This document shows, one piece after another, positions 1 through 9,394 of a stretch of DNA of 64,000 nt (its first letter is position 1; every line of letters begins with the position of its first letter). A model generated the notes under the pieces. The model worked only from the letters and a program-made list of their open reading frames with translations. It did not search any database and was not told the DNA's origin. A program made the position numbers and the translations under genes. Location of the stretch: NCBI GenBank assembly GCA_009763385.1, contig CM019826.1, forward strand, positions 78,611,055 through 78,675,054, read 5' to 3'. The DNA comes from Coix lacryma-jobi var. lacryma-jobi (Eukaryota > Streptophyta > Magnoliopsida > Poales > Poaceae).

Positions 1-378
1 TTTCTGCATTTATATTTGTATTATTTACAAACTTAGTCGCTTTATATAAAGTATACCTTATCTAACATGTTTTGGTGACTAGCAGATTTGAAGGATGAGT
101 TTAGGAAAGAAACAGTCAACACATACAAGGAATATTTGAGGCAGAAAGGAGACATTCCACATATTAGTAATTATTTTTTCTTTCTCAACCACTTTTTTTA
201 CTACTGGTTTTGCTTTGAGCTAAAGCTTTTAATTGCTGTTTGGTAAGGCTACAGTATCGCAAATGTAATGAGAAATTAGTGCATTTCTATTTGCGGTGGT
301 AACATTTTATAGCCTTAAATCATTTCCCTTTGCGTTATATATGAAGATACGAAACAACACGTTAACTTTATGTGCAGT

Positions 379-3300
379 GGCATTTCTCGAGCAACGAGAT
401 AATGATGGCATTATAATCGAAGACGACGAAAGTAATGGAAGCAATGTGACTCCACCCTCAAATAGGCCGAGCCATGCAAGGAAGAAAAGGGAAGAGGGAA
501 ATGGTTTGTGATCATTCATTATCTTTAAATATTCACATATCTTAATGCAGAACTAGAACAAAGCTCAAGTTCATTATTGTCTTTTTTGCTAGGAGATGCC
601 TCCAATCAACGCAAGAAATATGGTCGTGGCACTAATAAAGGAGCAGTAGCAGCCGCCAAGAGAATTAAGGAACGTACTCAAAAACTCTCAGTTCAATTTT
701 CAGTAAGCCGTGAAGGTCGAGTTGGACCCAACTTCTGTACATTTGTCGATGAGGTCATACTGTTTACTAGGAAAAGGGCCCCATTAATTGGAGTAAATAT
801 ATAGTTGGAAGGATATACAACAATGTGTCAAAGATGAAATTGCAAATGATGTATTGGTATGTTGTGTTATATTTTTGTATGTCTACTCGTGTGTTGCGTA
901 AACTAAATTGTGATTAACCATTTTATTGTTTATAATTGTAAATAGCTTGTGTGGAACTTTGTCAACCTTGACAAGGATGAAGCAAAACAGAAAATATGGG
1001 ACATTGCCAGGGATTGGTACAAAGGATGGCGATCAGCTCTGAGTGCCACATATAAGGCTTATAATAATTATGGTGAGAGAATACGGAATAAGCCTGAAGA
1101 ATTAGACCTTGTTGAGTGGCACTACTTGCTATTGTATTTTGCATCTGATAAATTCAAGGTTAGTTCTACTAAATTCTACTTTGTCAAACAAATTTTATCA
1201 ACCAAATTTGTAATTACCTACTACTTGTTGTCATTTTGCACAAGGTTAGCAGCCAGAACTCCAACAACCGCCAGCAGCAAAAAACCCAACATGTGATGGG
1301 TTCAAAAAGCTTCTCACAGTATAGCTTTCAGCTGGTAATTATTAGATACACTAATATGGTCCTTACATTGCATGATGCAATACTTGTGTCTTGAATTATA
1401 TTTTGGCATCATAGAGAGACAAAGTTATCGCTGAAGAGCCAAGTGATCTTTCTCTTTGGAAGATCACTCATACAAAACTTGGCAAATGGTCAAATTCCAT
1501 GTCAGCTGAAGTATATGTGAGTAAATCTTGTGTCTAGCTATTTATATACCTACTGTTTGTGTCAAGCAAGTCTAACAGATTGTGTTATTTCATTTAGGAA
1601 AATGCAGCCTTCAAAATGTGTGAGATTGAGAACGAACCTGGTAGACAACTACTTACATCAACAGAGGAAAACATGATTTTCCAGTCATCGTATAAAGAAA
1701 CCACACAAGTCAAATCATCCAAACTACATGGGCGTGGATACTTGGCAAAGTATCGAACTCGCAGGGAACTTATGAAAGAGAACATTGAAGTGCGTTCACG
1801 TATTGAAGCTGTAGCAAAAGAAAAGAGAATTGCTTATGAAGCAGAGGTTGAGAAGTTGAAAGATCAGCTTGCACATGAAGTTGCAGGAAGGGAACCAGAC
1901 AAAGAAGAAAATAGGAGAAAGATGCAAGAGGACCTGGAAAATGCTAAGATAGCACTGAGAGAAGAATTGAAGCAAGATTTTCTTAATATGCTAGCGCAGC
2001 AGAAAAAAGGAACTTTAAATCAGGTAAAATTTGAAGATAATTTTTCATCCTTTGTCCTTTTATTAGTCACACCATTCAGAAAGATCATATTTAATGGTTA
2101 GCTACACTCTGCATCAAGAGTACAAGTATGTCAAAATGAGATATGAATTAGCACTAATAAATATGTTATTATCATAAACCATATTCATAGAACTGTACAC
2201 TTATTATCACTGGACAGAACTAGTGCGGTTATTGATTTACATCAAAACTAAAGATAGAGATATCCAAAAATCATGTGAAAATACATTATGGGAAGATTAA
2301 GAAATCTTCTACAACTTATTTATTATCACCCAGAACTGGTTCTTTCATCTACTAGATCAATTAATTTAATTTCTAAAATCTGTCCAGAATGATTCAGATT
2401 CTGTCCCTGACAGTACAGGACCTGTAACTCATTAACCTGTTATCCTAAAATCCTGAAACTTTTAGAACAGCTAGATGATCTAAGTATCTACAATTTTTAT
2501 GTTGACACTTTTAACTGGTTCAACTGCTTATGGAGTCAATTAAATCAATTTTGGTAAACTATCTAGTTTAACTCAGAATTTGACTATGATTTTGCAGGAA
2601 TTATAACTCTTTAACCATTTGGCCTCAAATCATGAAAATTTACGACCAACTAGATGAACATGTTATCAACAACTTTTCTATATAATACATTCACAGAAAA
2701 GGTTATTTTCCATTTGGGAAAATTCCCCCAACAAAACTGCACACCGAATCAGCACTAGACTAGATGAGTTAATAACTCAATAATACATGTTCCAATGAAC
2801 TTGAAATTTTTACCACATGTCAAGCACCACATGAGAAACATACCACCAAAATTTCATGACATTTGGAGCACATAAACTACATATATGAATTTCTCTTTGA
2901 AACGCAAGATGTAATTTTTGCAGCTAAAACTTTTAACTAAATCACCACATATTATAAATGTACTGCATAGATCTAGTCACGATGAACTTATGATTATGGT
3001 GCCTCATCTTTTACGTCAATTTTTTTGTTATAGATTACCCCACCAAACAATGATAGCATAGAAGAGGACCACGGGACTGATGCACATGCAAATGAAAATG
3101 GAGATGCGTTACTTCAGGTAGTGAGTTTATTGCAGCATATTCTAAGTTTTATTGAGCTATGTGCCTACAACTGTAGCTAACATAGAACAAATAATTTAAT
3201 GGTTGTAGGCTGAGCCAGGAAGTATTCTGACCGTGCAAAAAGATGCCCCAACACCTCGCTGCACTAGAAATTCGAATAATGTCAATACAAATCTTTTCAA

Positions 3301-3524
3301 CGAAAACACTGCAAATGTGGCACCGAAGACCTATATCACTCAACAACAGCTGATGAATAGAACAAGAAGTCAGAAAAAAAGAAGGTAACAACTACACTAT
3401 GTTATCAGCCAGCATTTTTTATAGTTCATATAATTTTGTGATCCTTATATTTTTCTGACATCTCAATCTTATTCTTTTCACTAGGTCGACAAGGAATGAA
3501 GGTGACTCGCAAGGACAAAGCTGA
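379..3524 (+). CDS. TNPA-like CACTA protein, Transposase_24 (Ptta/En/Spm) family, multi-exon, 5' incomplete
   Basis: Exons read by eye with GT-AG borders are about 379-502, 589-800, 949-1158, 1245-1334, 1415-1516, 1598-2021, 3034-3117, 3209-3384 and 3492-3524. The conserved part has the family pattern EEPSDLSLWKITHT, then a stretch ending GRGYLAKYRTRRE (about 1726-1770), followed by a charged coiled coil (about 1770-2020). The last exons are short and rich in Asn, Gln and Arg. In the CACTA family this second gene encodes a protein that binds the subterminal repeats and helps the transposase; that role is inferred. The catalytic TNPD gene is not in the window. The join from about 800 to 949 needs a frame change, so the copy may be broken or an intron misread. 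The first exon is the least certain. Confidence 0.65.
2130..3000. repeat. Decayed fragment resembling the LARD LTR, inside a CACTA intron
   Basis: The 1-kb intron 2022-3033 carries several stretches that follow, in the same order and orientation, stretches of the left LARD LTR at about 14330-15400. Examples are CTACAACTTATTTAT followed by CTGTCCAGA, then TTGGCCT with AAATCATGAAA, then GAAATTTTTACCACA. Divergence is high, so this is an old solo-LTR fragment or a shared ancestor. Nothing else is recognisable in the intron. Confidence 0.5.
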
Positions 3525-3714
3525 GGATAGAGCTGCATAGATGTTAGAAAGTCTTGTGACTGAACTATTCCATGGTTTATGATTCTAGATACAATTTCAA
3601 TGATTTGTCAACTTATTGAATGATTGATGATAATTAATATATATGAGTGCAATTGTTTCTGTTATGATTCATTATTTTTGCAATGATGATTTATTACACC
3701 ACAAATCAAATGCT

Positions 3715-4400
3715 CTAGTGTTGCAATAGAATTATGCCAACGAGATGCTATGCGTGGCAATATAGTACTAGACGACGAATTTAGTTTCGTGGCAATAGGA
3801 TTTATGGCATTGCAAATAGTATTGTTGCCACGACATGGGCTTTGTGGCAATAACAATCTTTCAGAACGACTAAAATTGCGTGGCAAATGATACTATTTCT
3901 ATGACAGAGAGAGCGTGGCAAAAAGTATGAACTCTTGCAACGAATACAATTACGTGGCAAATGATACTCTTGCAACGACACAATGACCGTGGCAATAAAG
4001 GTAATATCTCAACGAACAAATTACGTGGAAAATAATACTATTGCCACGACATAGCGATCGTGGCAATTACTAATGTTTTCTTGCAACGAATAAAATACTA
4101 CCAGTTGCAACCATGTGTTTGTGGCAAATGTATTTATTGCCACGCAAACGATCGATGCATTTACCACCTCTTGCTACGAAGACAGCGTGGCAAGTGCTTG
4201 AATTGCCACGCTAGTGAATGTTGCGACAACATCCTATTGCCACGCTTGGCAACGATCTTCTATAGTTGCAATATACTATAACATTTGCAACGCCAAACTA
4301 GAAACGGTTGCAAGAACGTATTGCAACGTGATTTTTTGCAACCATTGGCAACGATCCTGATTTGGTCGCAATATGTACCTTTTGCAACCAAATTGGGCCT
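3715..4400. repeat. CACTA subterminal repeat array
   Basis: About fifteen copies of CGTGGCAA or its complement TTGCCACG, plus related TTGCAACG forms, occur in both orientations between the end of the gene and the terminus. Such arrays are the known binding sites of TNPA-type proteins in CACTA elements. Some neighbouring opposite copies can pair, for example TTGCCACG near 4049 with CGTGGCAA near 4060. Confidence 0.85.
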
Positions 4401-4428
4401 ATTGCAACATTTTCATGGCGTTGTGTAA

Positions 4429-4447
4429 GGGTTAGAAGTTTGTAGTG
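4429..4447 (-). repeat. CACTA terminal inverted repeat (3' end)
   Basis: The sequence ends in TGTAGTG, giving CACTACA on the other strand, which is the diagnostic terminus of the superfamily. The partner copy lies before base 1 of the window. Confidence 0.85.
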
Positions 4448-5336
4448 TTAAAAACTGCTCACTCGGCTTATGCACTCATATTTTGTATTTGGTGATCAGT
4501 TTGAGCCTTTGCTAGCACTTTTGTCTATTGCTTTGTAGTCGGATCAACACTCTTTAGAGCATTCTTTCACTCTTTCAAGAATATACTTGAAGCTACTAAC
4601 ATGCATTTTTGACTCATGTGCATTTGCTTGACTCCGATAGACATGACCTAGCTCTGTTTGACTTTCTTGAGTCCTTTTCCATTCTCTTTTGATTGCAAAT
4701 TGCCCCCAAGGGGGAGAATGTTTCCAATGATGAGATTTTTTAGACTTTCTATGGTGACAATTTGCAATTTATGCTTCTCTTGTTGAGGGGGAGTTCTTTG
4801 AGTGAGGGGGAGTTTTTCTGCCTGCTCTGGGTCGGCTTTCGGCTTTTATTTGATATCGATCTTTTAGCTGTCTTCACCATGTTTTGATGGTTCTTGATTG
4901 ATATCGGGCTTACTGCTGGTTGTGTTGAGCCTCTGTGCCTCTATCTTGAGGGACTAGCAGTAGCTGCTTCTTATGCAGTCTTCATTTAGTATCAAGCTTT
5001 CAGCTAGTGGTGTTGAGCCCCTTCTGTCTCTTCTTGAGGACTAGCTTGTTTCTGACTTGGTTGCGTCGAGCCGTTGCCCATGTCTTTGGGAACCGAGTCT
5101 TGTGCTCTGATTTTGATCGAGTTTTTTTCTCTAATGAGTTGTTGCTCTGATTTTTTTCTTGGTTGTGTCAAACCGTTGCCCATGTCTTTGGGGACCAAGC
5201 TTCGCTCATCTCGATTTTTGCTTCTTCAGCCTTTTCTCTGGCTTTTGAACATCTCGAGTGAGTTTTTCTCCTTCTATCTAATTCTGCTTTCTTTTTATGT
5301 TGGTTATGGTTACTAAGAGTTGACGATGCACTCATC
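4448..5336 (+). other. Sirevirus A 3' non-coding region with repeated polypurine motifs
   Basis: No reading frame resembles a protein. Besides the hairpins it has G-rich motifs of the form GAGGGGGAG or AAGGGGGAG near 4706, 4785, 4805 and at the LTR edge. Multiple polypurine-tract-like copies before the 3' LTR are a known Sirevirus trait. Confidence 0.75.
4911..5199 (+). repeat. Four copies of a two-stem hairpin motif in the 3' untranslated part of Sirevirus A
   Basis: Copies are 4911-4962, 5002-5046, 5054-5099 and 5158-5199. Outer stems are TACTGCTGGT with ACTAGCAGTA (one G-U), AGCTAGT with ACTAGCT, GACTTGGTT with AACCGAGTC (one G-U), and CTTGGT with ACCAAG. Inside is a short hairpin: CCTC-TATCTT-GAGG in the first copy and CCCA-TGTCTT-TGGG in the third and fourth. 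The strand between the outer and inner stems (GTTGAGCC or GTCGAGCC) is conserved. Equivalent copies exist in Sireviruses B and C. Confidence 0.75.
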
Positions 5337-5347
5337 AAGGGGGAGAT
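5337..5347 (+). promoter_or_regulatory. Polypurine tract of Sirevirus A
   Basis: AAGGGGGAGAT lies directly before the LTR start TGAGAACAC. It is the expected primer site for plus-strand DNA synthesis. The same tract, on the opposite strand, abuts the 3' LTRs of Sireviruses B and C. Confidence 0.85.
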
Positions 5348-5786
5348 TGAGAACACAAGGTTGATATGTGCGCTTGTGGTTCCCTTCCTGAGTGATGAGT
5401 GATCGATCAACGGGCAACATGTCTCTTGGCTGTGTTGATGTGCAGGTGCGGAGCTCCGGCAGTGGTCGAAGGTGAGCTGAAGGTCAAGTAGGGACGTGCC
5501 GTGCCGACGGACCAGGAGCGGTGAAGGGCAGACGTGGAGCTTGGACCGACGGACCAGGAGACCTGAGGACCAGCTGTGGGCTGGCACGTGGCATTGACAA
5601 GCAAGAGCACATGCGGATGTGCGGTGTATCGGCCGAGTTGGGAGGAAGGTGATGGCGTCGTGACAATTGGCGGGAGGCCGAGAAGGATGGCGAATGCGCT
5701 GTGCCCGGCGTGGAGGCTGGACATGCTTCGGCATCGGTGCTGGAACTCGGGGTGTGCGAACCACATCCCGTCTACAGCACGGGTTT

Positions 5787-6032
5787 GGTAGTTGAGCCTC
5801 GAAAAACTACCCTCGACGGTTTCCGAGTTTGGACCTCAAAACTTGGGGTGGCCGGTTTCCGAGTTTGGGCCTCAAAACTCAGCGAGGACGGTTTCCAGGT
5901 TTGGGCCTCAAAACCTGGGCGCGCGGGTTTCTGAGTTTGGGCCACAAAACTCAGCAAAAGGACAGGTTTCCCGGTTTCAGCCTCAAAACCGGGGGAAGGC
6001 CCAGGTTTCCCGGTTTCGGCCTCAAAACCGGG
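5787..6032 (+). repeat. Seven-unit hairpin array in the LTR with changing stems
   Basis: Unit 1 (5787-5811) pairs GGTAGTT with AACTACC. Later units share a loop close to GGGCCTCA and pair CCGAGTTT with AAACTTGG (one wobble), CCGAGTTT with AAACTCAG (one mismatch), CCAGGTTT with AAACCTGG, CTGAGTTT with AAACTCAG, and CCCGGTTT with AAACCGGG twice. The stems differ yet most pair perfectly. The array ends about 260 bp before the TATA box. Confidence 0.85.
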
Positions 6033-6290
6033 GGGAGGTCCGCAAAAAGGACGGTCGACGCGTGGTGGCGTGGAGAGGCTGGCGCGGCGGCGAAGCTATC
6101 CACGAGGTAGGCGCGGCGGTCGACATGGGCGGCACGTGGCGGCCTCCTGAGGCTTGCGTCGAGGCGAAGCTAAGGATGAGATGGGCGCGTGGCCGTCGGA
6201 TCGTCAACAAGCAGAGTTGGACCGGGATACCCCTAGGGTTGGCCGCTTCTCTCTTGTATCTAGGAGTAGAAGGGGATTATTGTTCTAGGC

Positions 6291-6298
6291 TATAAATA
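6291..6298 (+). promoter_or_regulatory. TATA box of the Sirevirus A LTR
   Basis: TATAAATA sits between a GC-rich upstream region and a pyrimidine-rich CTCCTCTCTCTCC stretch, a usual plant core-promoter layout. Transcription should begin about 30 bp downstream, which puts the hairpin array in U3. Confidence 0.75.
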
Positions 6299-6897
6299 AG
6301 AGAGGCACCCCTCCTCTCTCTCCATCCTTTTAGTCATTTGTTCCTGAGCACTCTATCTCTAGCCCTCGCTTAGGTTCTAATCATACCTCGCTGCAAGCGA
6401 TCCGCAGAGACAGGAATCATACCTCTGTGTATTTGGATCTTTTGAGGAAACGAGACCGTATTCTCGTTGTCTCCTCGTGTGGAGGAATTTCGGCTGAATC
6501 GAATCGAATCGTGTCTTGTGTTCTGTGTTCTTCACGTTTTAGTTTTTCATCTCCCAGAGATTTGCCTCGTTCTCCCTCTTCGTGAGATGATTTTCGATTC
6601 CACTTGAATCAATTTGTTCTTGGTCGTGAGCCCCTTCTTTCTACCGAAGGAATTCTCTCCTAACCTCACGAATCCATAGATCGGGTTGATTTTGCGTTCG
6701 TTCTTCGTTCTTTCCCCCATTTCGGTGATCCTCGGATTTCTATTGATGGACTTGGTTTGGTGCGATGATTTCTTAGGATTAGCACCCCAATACATAGAGG
6801 AACACTTGTGAGGAATTTGATCGAAGTCCCTTTTGATTTGGTGAAGTTCCAATTGATTTTGCCTTTTGTCCCGAGCGTTTTCGTGCTCTCTGTTCAT

Positions 6898-7166
6898 CCG
6901 CGGACAGTCCACGCCCCCAGCGGCGGACAGTCCGGAGATCGGGTCTCAGCCAGGTCAGTCAGGCGCAGTCCCCTGACTGTTCACTGTTGAGTGAACGGCG
7001 GACAGTCCGCGGTACAAACCCGCGGGCAGTCCGGGACCTGTCCAGCAGACTTACAGCACAGTTTGGTTTCTGCGTTTTGGCCGGCGGACAGTCCGGCTCT
7101 CAGTCGCGGATAGTCTGGGTTTCAATGGCGGACAGTCCGGGACCCTGACCCCGGACATTCCGCGAT
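6898..7166. repeat. Conserved palindromic motifs of the Sirevirus LTR (about 8 copies)
   Basis: Copies of GCGGACAGTCCGC and variants lie near 6900, 6924, 6995, 7023, 7083, 7104, 7127 and 7152. Palindromes of this type are described in LTRs of maize Sireviruses (Ji/Opie group). They lie downstream of the predicted start, in R/U5. Confidence 0.85.
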
Positions 7167-7405
7167 TCTGCTGTTTGTGCAGTTTTGCTCTGAGGCTTTG
7201 GCAGTTGGTTTTGGTGTTTCTTCGGGGGTTCCGATGTACCACTAGGACATCTCCTAGGGTATCCACCTACTTGTAGGTCGTGAACTCTCCGGTCGTCTCG
7301 AGTCTTTTGCTTTGGGGGTGATTTTCTGGGACAAGGGCCACTCTATTGACAAGTTGAATTTGAGGCTCCCATTCACCCCCCTCTGGTTGCCAATCCGGTC
7401 CTTCA

Positions 7406-8389
7406 TTTCCGCGCAGGACTCTACTAGCCATCAGTGGTCGCTGACGCCGAACAGCTCGTACGCACCTGCGAGGGGTGCCAATTCTTCGCCAAACAAACCC
7501 ACGTTCCTGCGCAGTCGCTTCAAGCAATACTGACATCGTGGCCCTTCGCCTGCTGGGGACTCGACATGATCGGCCCCTTCCGACCAGCTTCAAGTGGATC
7601 TACGTCGCCGTCGACAAATTCTCCAAATGGATCAAAGCAAAGCCAATCACCAAGGCGACCGCCGAAAACGCCGTCTCCTTCATCGACGAAATAATCCATC
7701 GCTTCGGTCTCCCGAACTCCATTATCACCGACCTCGGCTCCCACTTCACCGGCAACGTCTTCTGGGATTTCTGCGAAGGCCACCGCATCCTCGTCAAATA
7801 TGTCTCCGTCGCCCATCCTCGAGCAAACGGCCAGGCCGAACGTGCCAACGGCATGATCCTCGACGCACTGAAGAAACACCTCTACCAGAAAGACGAGAAG
7901 CACCCTGGTCGCTCGATGCGCGAGCACCCCTCCGTACTCTGGGGTCTCCGGACTCAACCCAGTCGTAATACCAACGTTTTGCCTTACTTCATGGTCTTCG
8001 GCTCCGAAGCCATCATCCCTGCCGATGTCGTCTTCCGCTCTCCGCGCGTTGAGAACTACGATGAGGAAGCCTCCAACCAGGCTCGCTGTGACGACCTCGA
8101 TCGCTTAGAAGAAGAGCGCCTGACATCTTGCCTCTGCACCGCCAAGTATCTCGAAGGAGTCCGCCGCTACTACAACCGCAACATGAAAGACCGATCCTTC
8201 ATCGTTGGCGACCTCGTCCTCAAACGGAAACTCAAGACCGACGGCCTCCACAAACTATCTTCCCACTGGGATGGCCCGTACACGGTGAAGGAGGTCACGC
8301 GACCAGGCGCCTATCGTCTCGCTGACCTTGAAGGCATCGACGTACCTAACTCCTGGAGCATCGAGCACCTCAGAAAGTTCTACGCTTAA
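7406..8389 (+). pseudogene. Tat-type gypsy integrase, C-terminal part, frameshifted
   Basis: The integrase joins element DNA into the chromosome. The visible part starts just after the Sirevirus A LTR. It has the end of the zinc-binding region (CEGCQFFAKQTH, about 7470-7505), the first catalytic Asp in WGLDMIGPF, the second in ITDLGSHF (normally TDNGSQF-like) and the Glu in HPRANGQAERAN. A basic C-terminal region follows (KRKLKTDGLHKLSSHWDGPY) and ends HLRKFYA with a TAA stop. The two His of the zinc finger are beyond the insertion. The frame changes near 7590, where a few bases appear to be missing between RP and FKWIYVAVDKF. All three catalytic residues survive, but the gene is split by the insertion and shifted, so it is dead. 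Confidence 0.85.
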
Positions 8390-9390
8390 GGGATGACCCA
8401 CCGAATTCTCCACCCATCTCCGGACGGCTCGCCGACCTCTCTACCCGTCTCCGGACGGCTCGCCGACTTCTCCAACTCGTCTCCGGATGACTCGCCAATT
8501 TCTCCAAACAGCCTGGCTGACGCTAATGGAGACTCAGAGCAGGGGTTGCTGTAACCACCGGACGCGTGCATGAGCGCCCGCCCTCTGCGCTATTGTGGCC
8601 AGCAGTCCTCCCAAGTGATGTCCCGACCTCTCTACGTGTGCATGAGCGCCCGCCCTCTGCGCTACGAAGGGAGGGCTAAACTTGGGCTGAGACCTCCGGA
8701 GGCTATACGCCCAGTGCCTGTATGCACCGGTTATGCGCACGGTCTCCATTCGGCCTTCAAGCAGCCTGACTCATACCGATGAAAACTCAGAGCCGAGGCT
8801 ATTGTCACAATCGGACGCGTGCATGAGCGCCCACCCTCTGCGCTACGGTGGCCAATAGTTCTCCCAGGGGACGTCCCGACCTCTCTACGCGTGCATGAGC
8901 GTCCGCCGTCTACGCTACGAAGGAAAGGCTAACTTGGGCTGAGAATTCTGAAGGATGTGTGCTCACGCCCTCTGCGCTATGAAGGAAAGGCTAACTTGGG
9001 CTGAGAATTCTGAAGGATGTGTGCTCAGTGCCTCGCATTCGTGCCACCCATGCTCTCGACAATGGTCGCCATTCGCCCGTGTCACGCCACGATCCAGCCT
9101 GTCGGAAAAGACCCTGGCCGTGGTACCTCCCTACGCGTGCATGAGCACCCGCCCTCTACGCTATGGGATGCCAGCAGCGGTCCCTTGGGCGACGCCCTCG
9201 ACTCCTACGCGCAAACGAGCTCCGTGCTCTATGCTACGGATCTTGGGATAACCCAAGGTCGAACTGTTCATCGCTACGGCTCACGACTACTGGGTCTGCG
9301 GAATTCGGGGAACGAATGAAACACGCCGACCCGCTTCAAGTTTCATTTCAGTTTGCCCAAGAGTCTATTTACAGACTAACGCCTAACCTA
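8390..9390. repeat. Tandem-repeat 3' untranslated region of the Tat element
   Basis: Three scales are visible. A 40-bp unit containing TCTCCGGACGGCTCGCCGAC occurs about three times at 8413-8505. A higher-order unit of about 253 bp begins near 8526 and again near 8779. Within it, GTGCATGAGCGCCCGCCCTC and variants recur near 8567, 8640, 8820, 8893 and 9137, and a segment of about 60 bp is doubled at 8919-9028. Variable tandem repeats in this place are known for Tat elements and can seed satellites. No coding sequence is seen. Confidence 0.8.
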
Positions 9391-9394
9391 CAAA

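Larger units (their letters stand above)
1..4447 (+). mobile_element. CACTA (En/Spm) DNA transposon, 3' part
   Basis: The 3' end is seen directly: an inverted terminus that reads CACTACAAACTTCTAACCC on the opposite strand ends at 4447. It is preceded by about 700 bp of short direct and inverted subterminal repeats and by a spliced Transposase_24-type gene. CACTA elements make 3-bp target duplications; the three bases after the end are TTA, but the left end is outside the window, so the duplication cannot be confirmed. The element lies inside the 3' non-coding region of Sirevirus A, whose sequence resumes at 4448. Confidence 0.85.
4448..7405 (+). mobile_element. Sirevirus A (Ty1/copia, Maximus/Sirevirus lineage), 3' end only
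   Basis: This holds the end of the internal region (4448-5347), a polypurine tract and a complete 3' LTR (5348-7405) in + orientation. It is related to Sireviruses B and C: same LTR terminus (ending in GGTCCTTCA), the same purine-rich motifs before the LTR and both hairpin families. The rest is outside the window beyond the CACTA insertion. It interrupts the integrase of the Tat element at 7405/7406; the left target duplication is not visible. Confidence 0.85.
5348..7405 (+). repeat. 3' LTR of Sirevirus A
   Basis: It starts TG after the polypurine tract and ends CA at 7405, 2058 bp. It contains, in order, a palindrome array (5787-6032), a TATA box (6291-6298) and GGACAGTCC palindromes (6898-7166). 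Its last 60 bp match the ends of the other two Sireviruses. Confidence 0.85.

Noticed and set aside
5792..6295. Frame with repeated FGPQN-like words in the Sirevirus A LTR
   Set aside because: The repeat is translation of the hairpin array; it lies upstream of the TATA box.
7406..7410. TTTCC after the Sirevirus A LTR, the same as the Sirevirus C target duplication
   Set aside because: The other side of the A insertion is not visible, and two matching 5-mers are too few to claim site preference.
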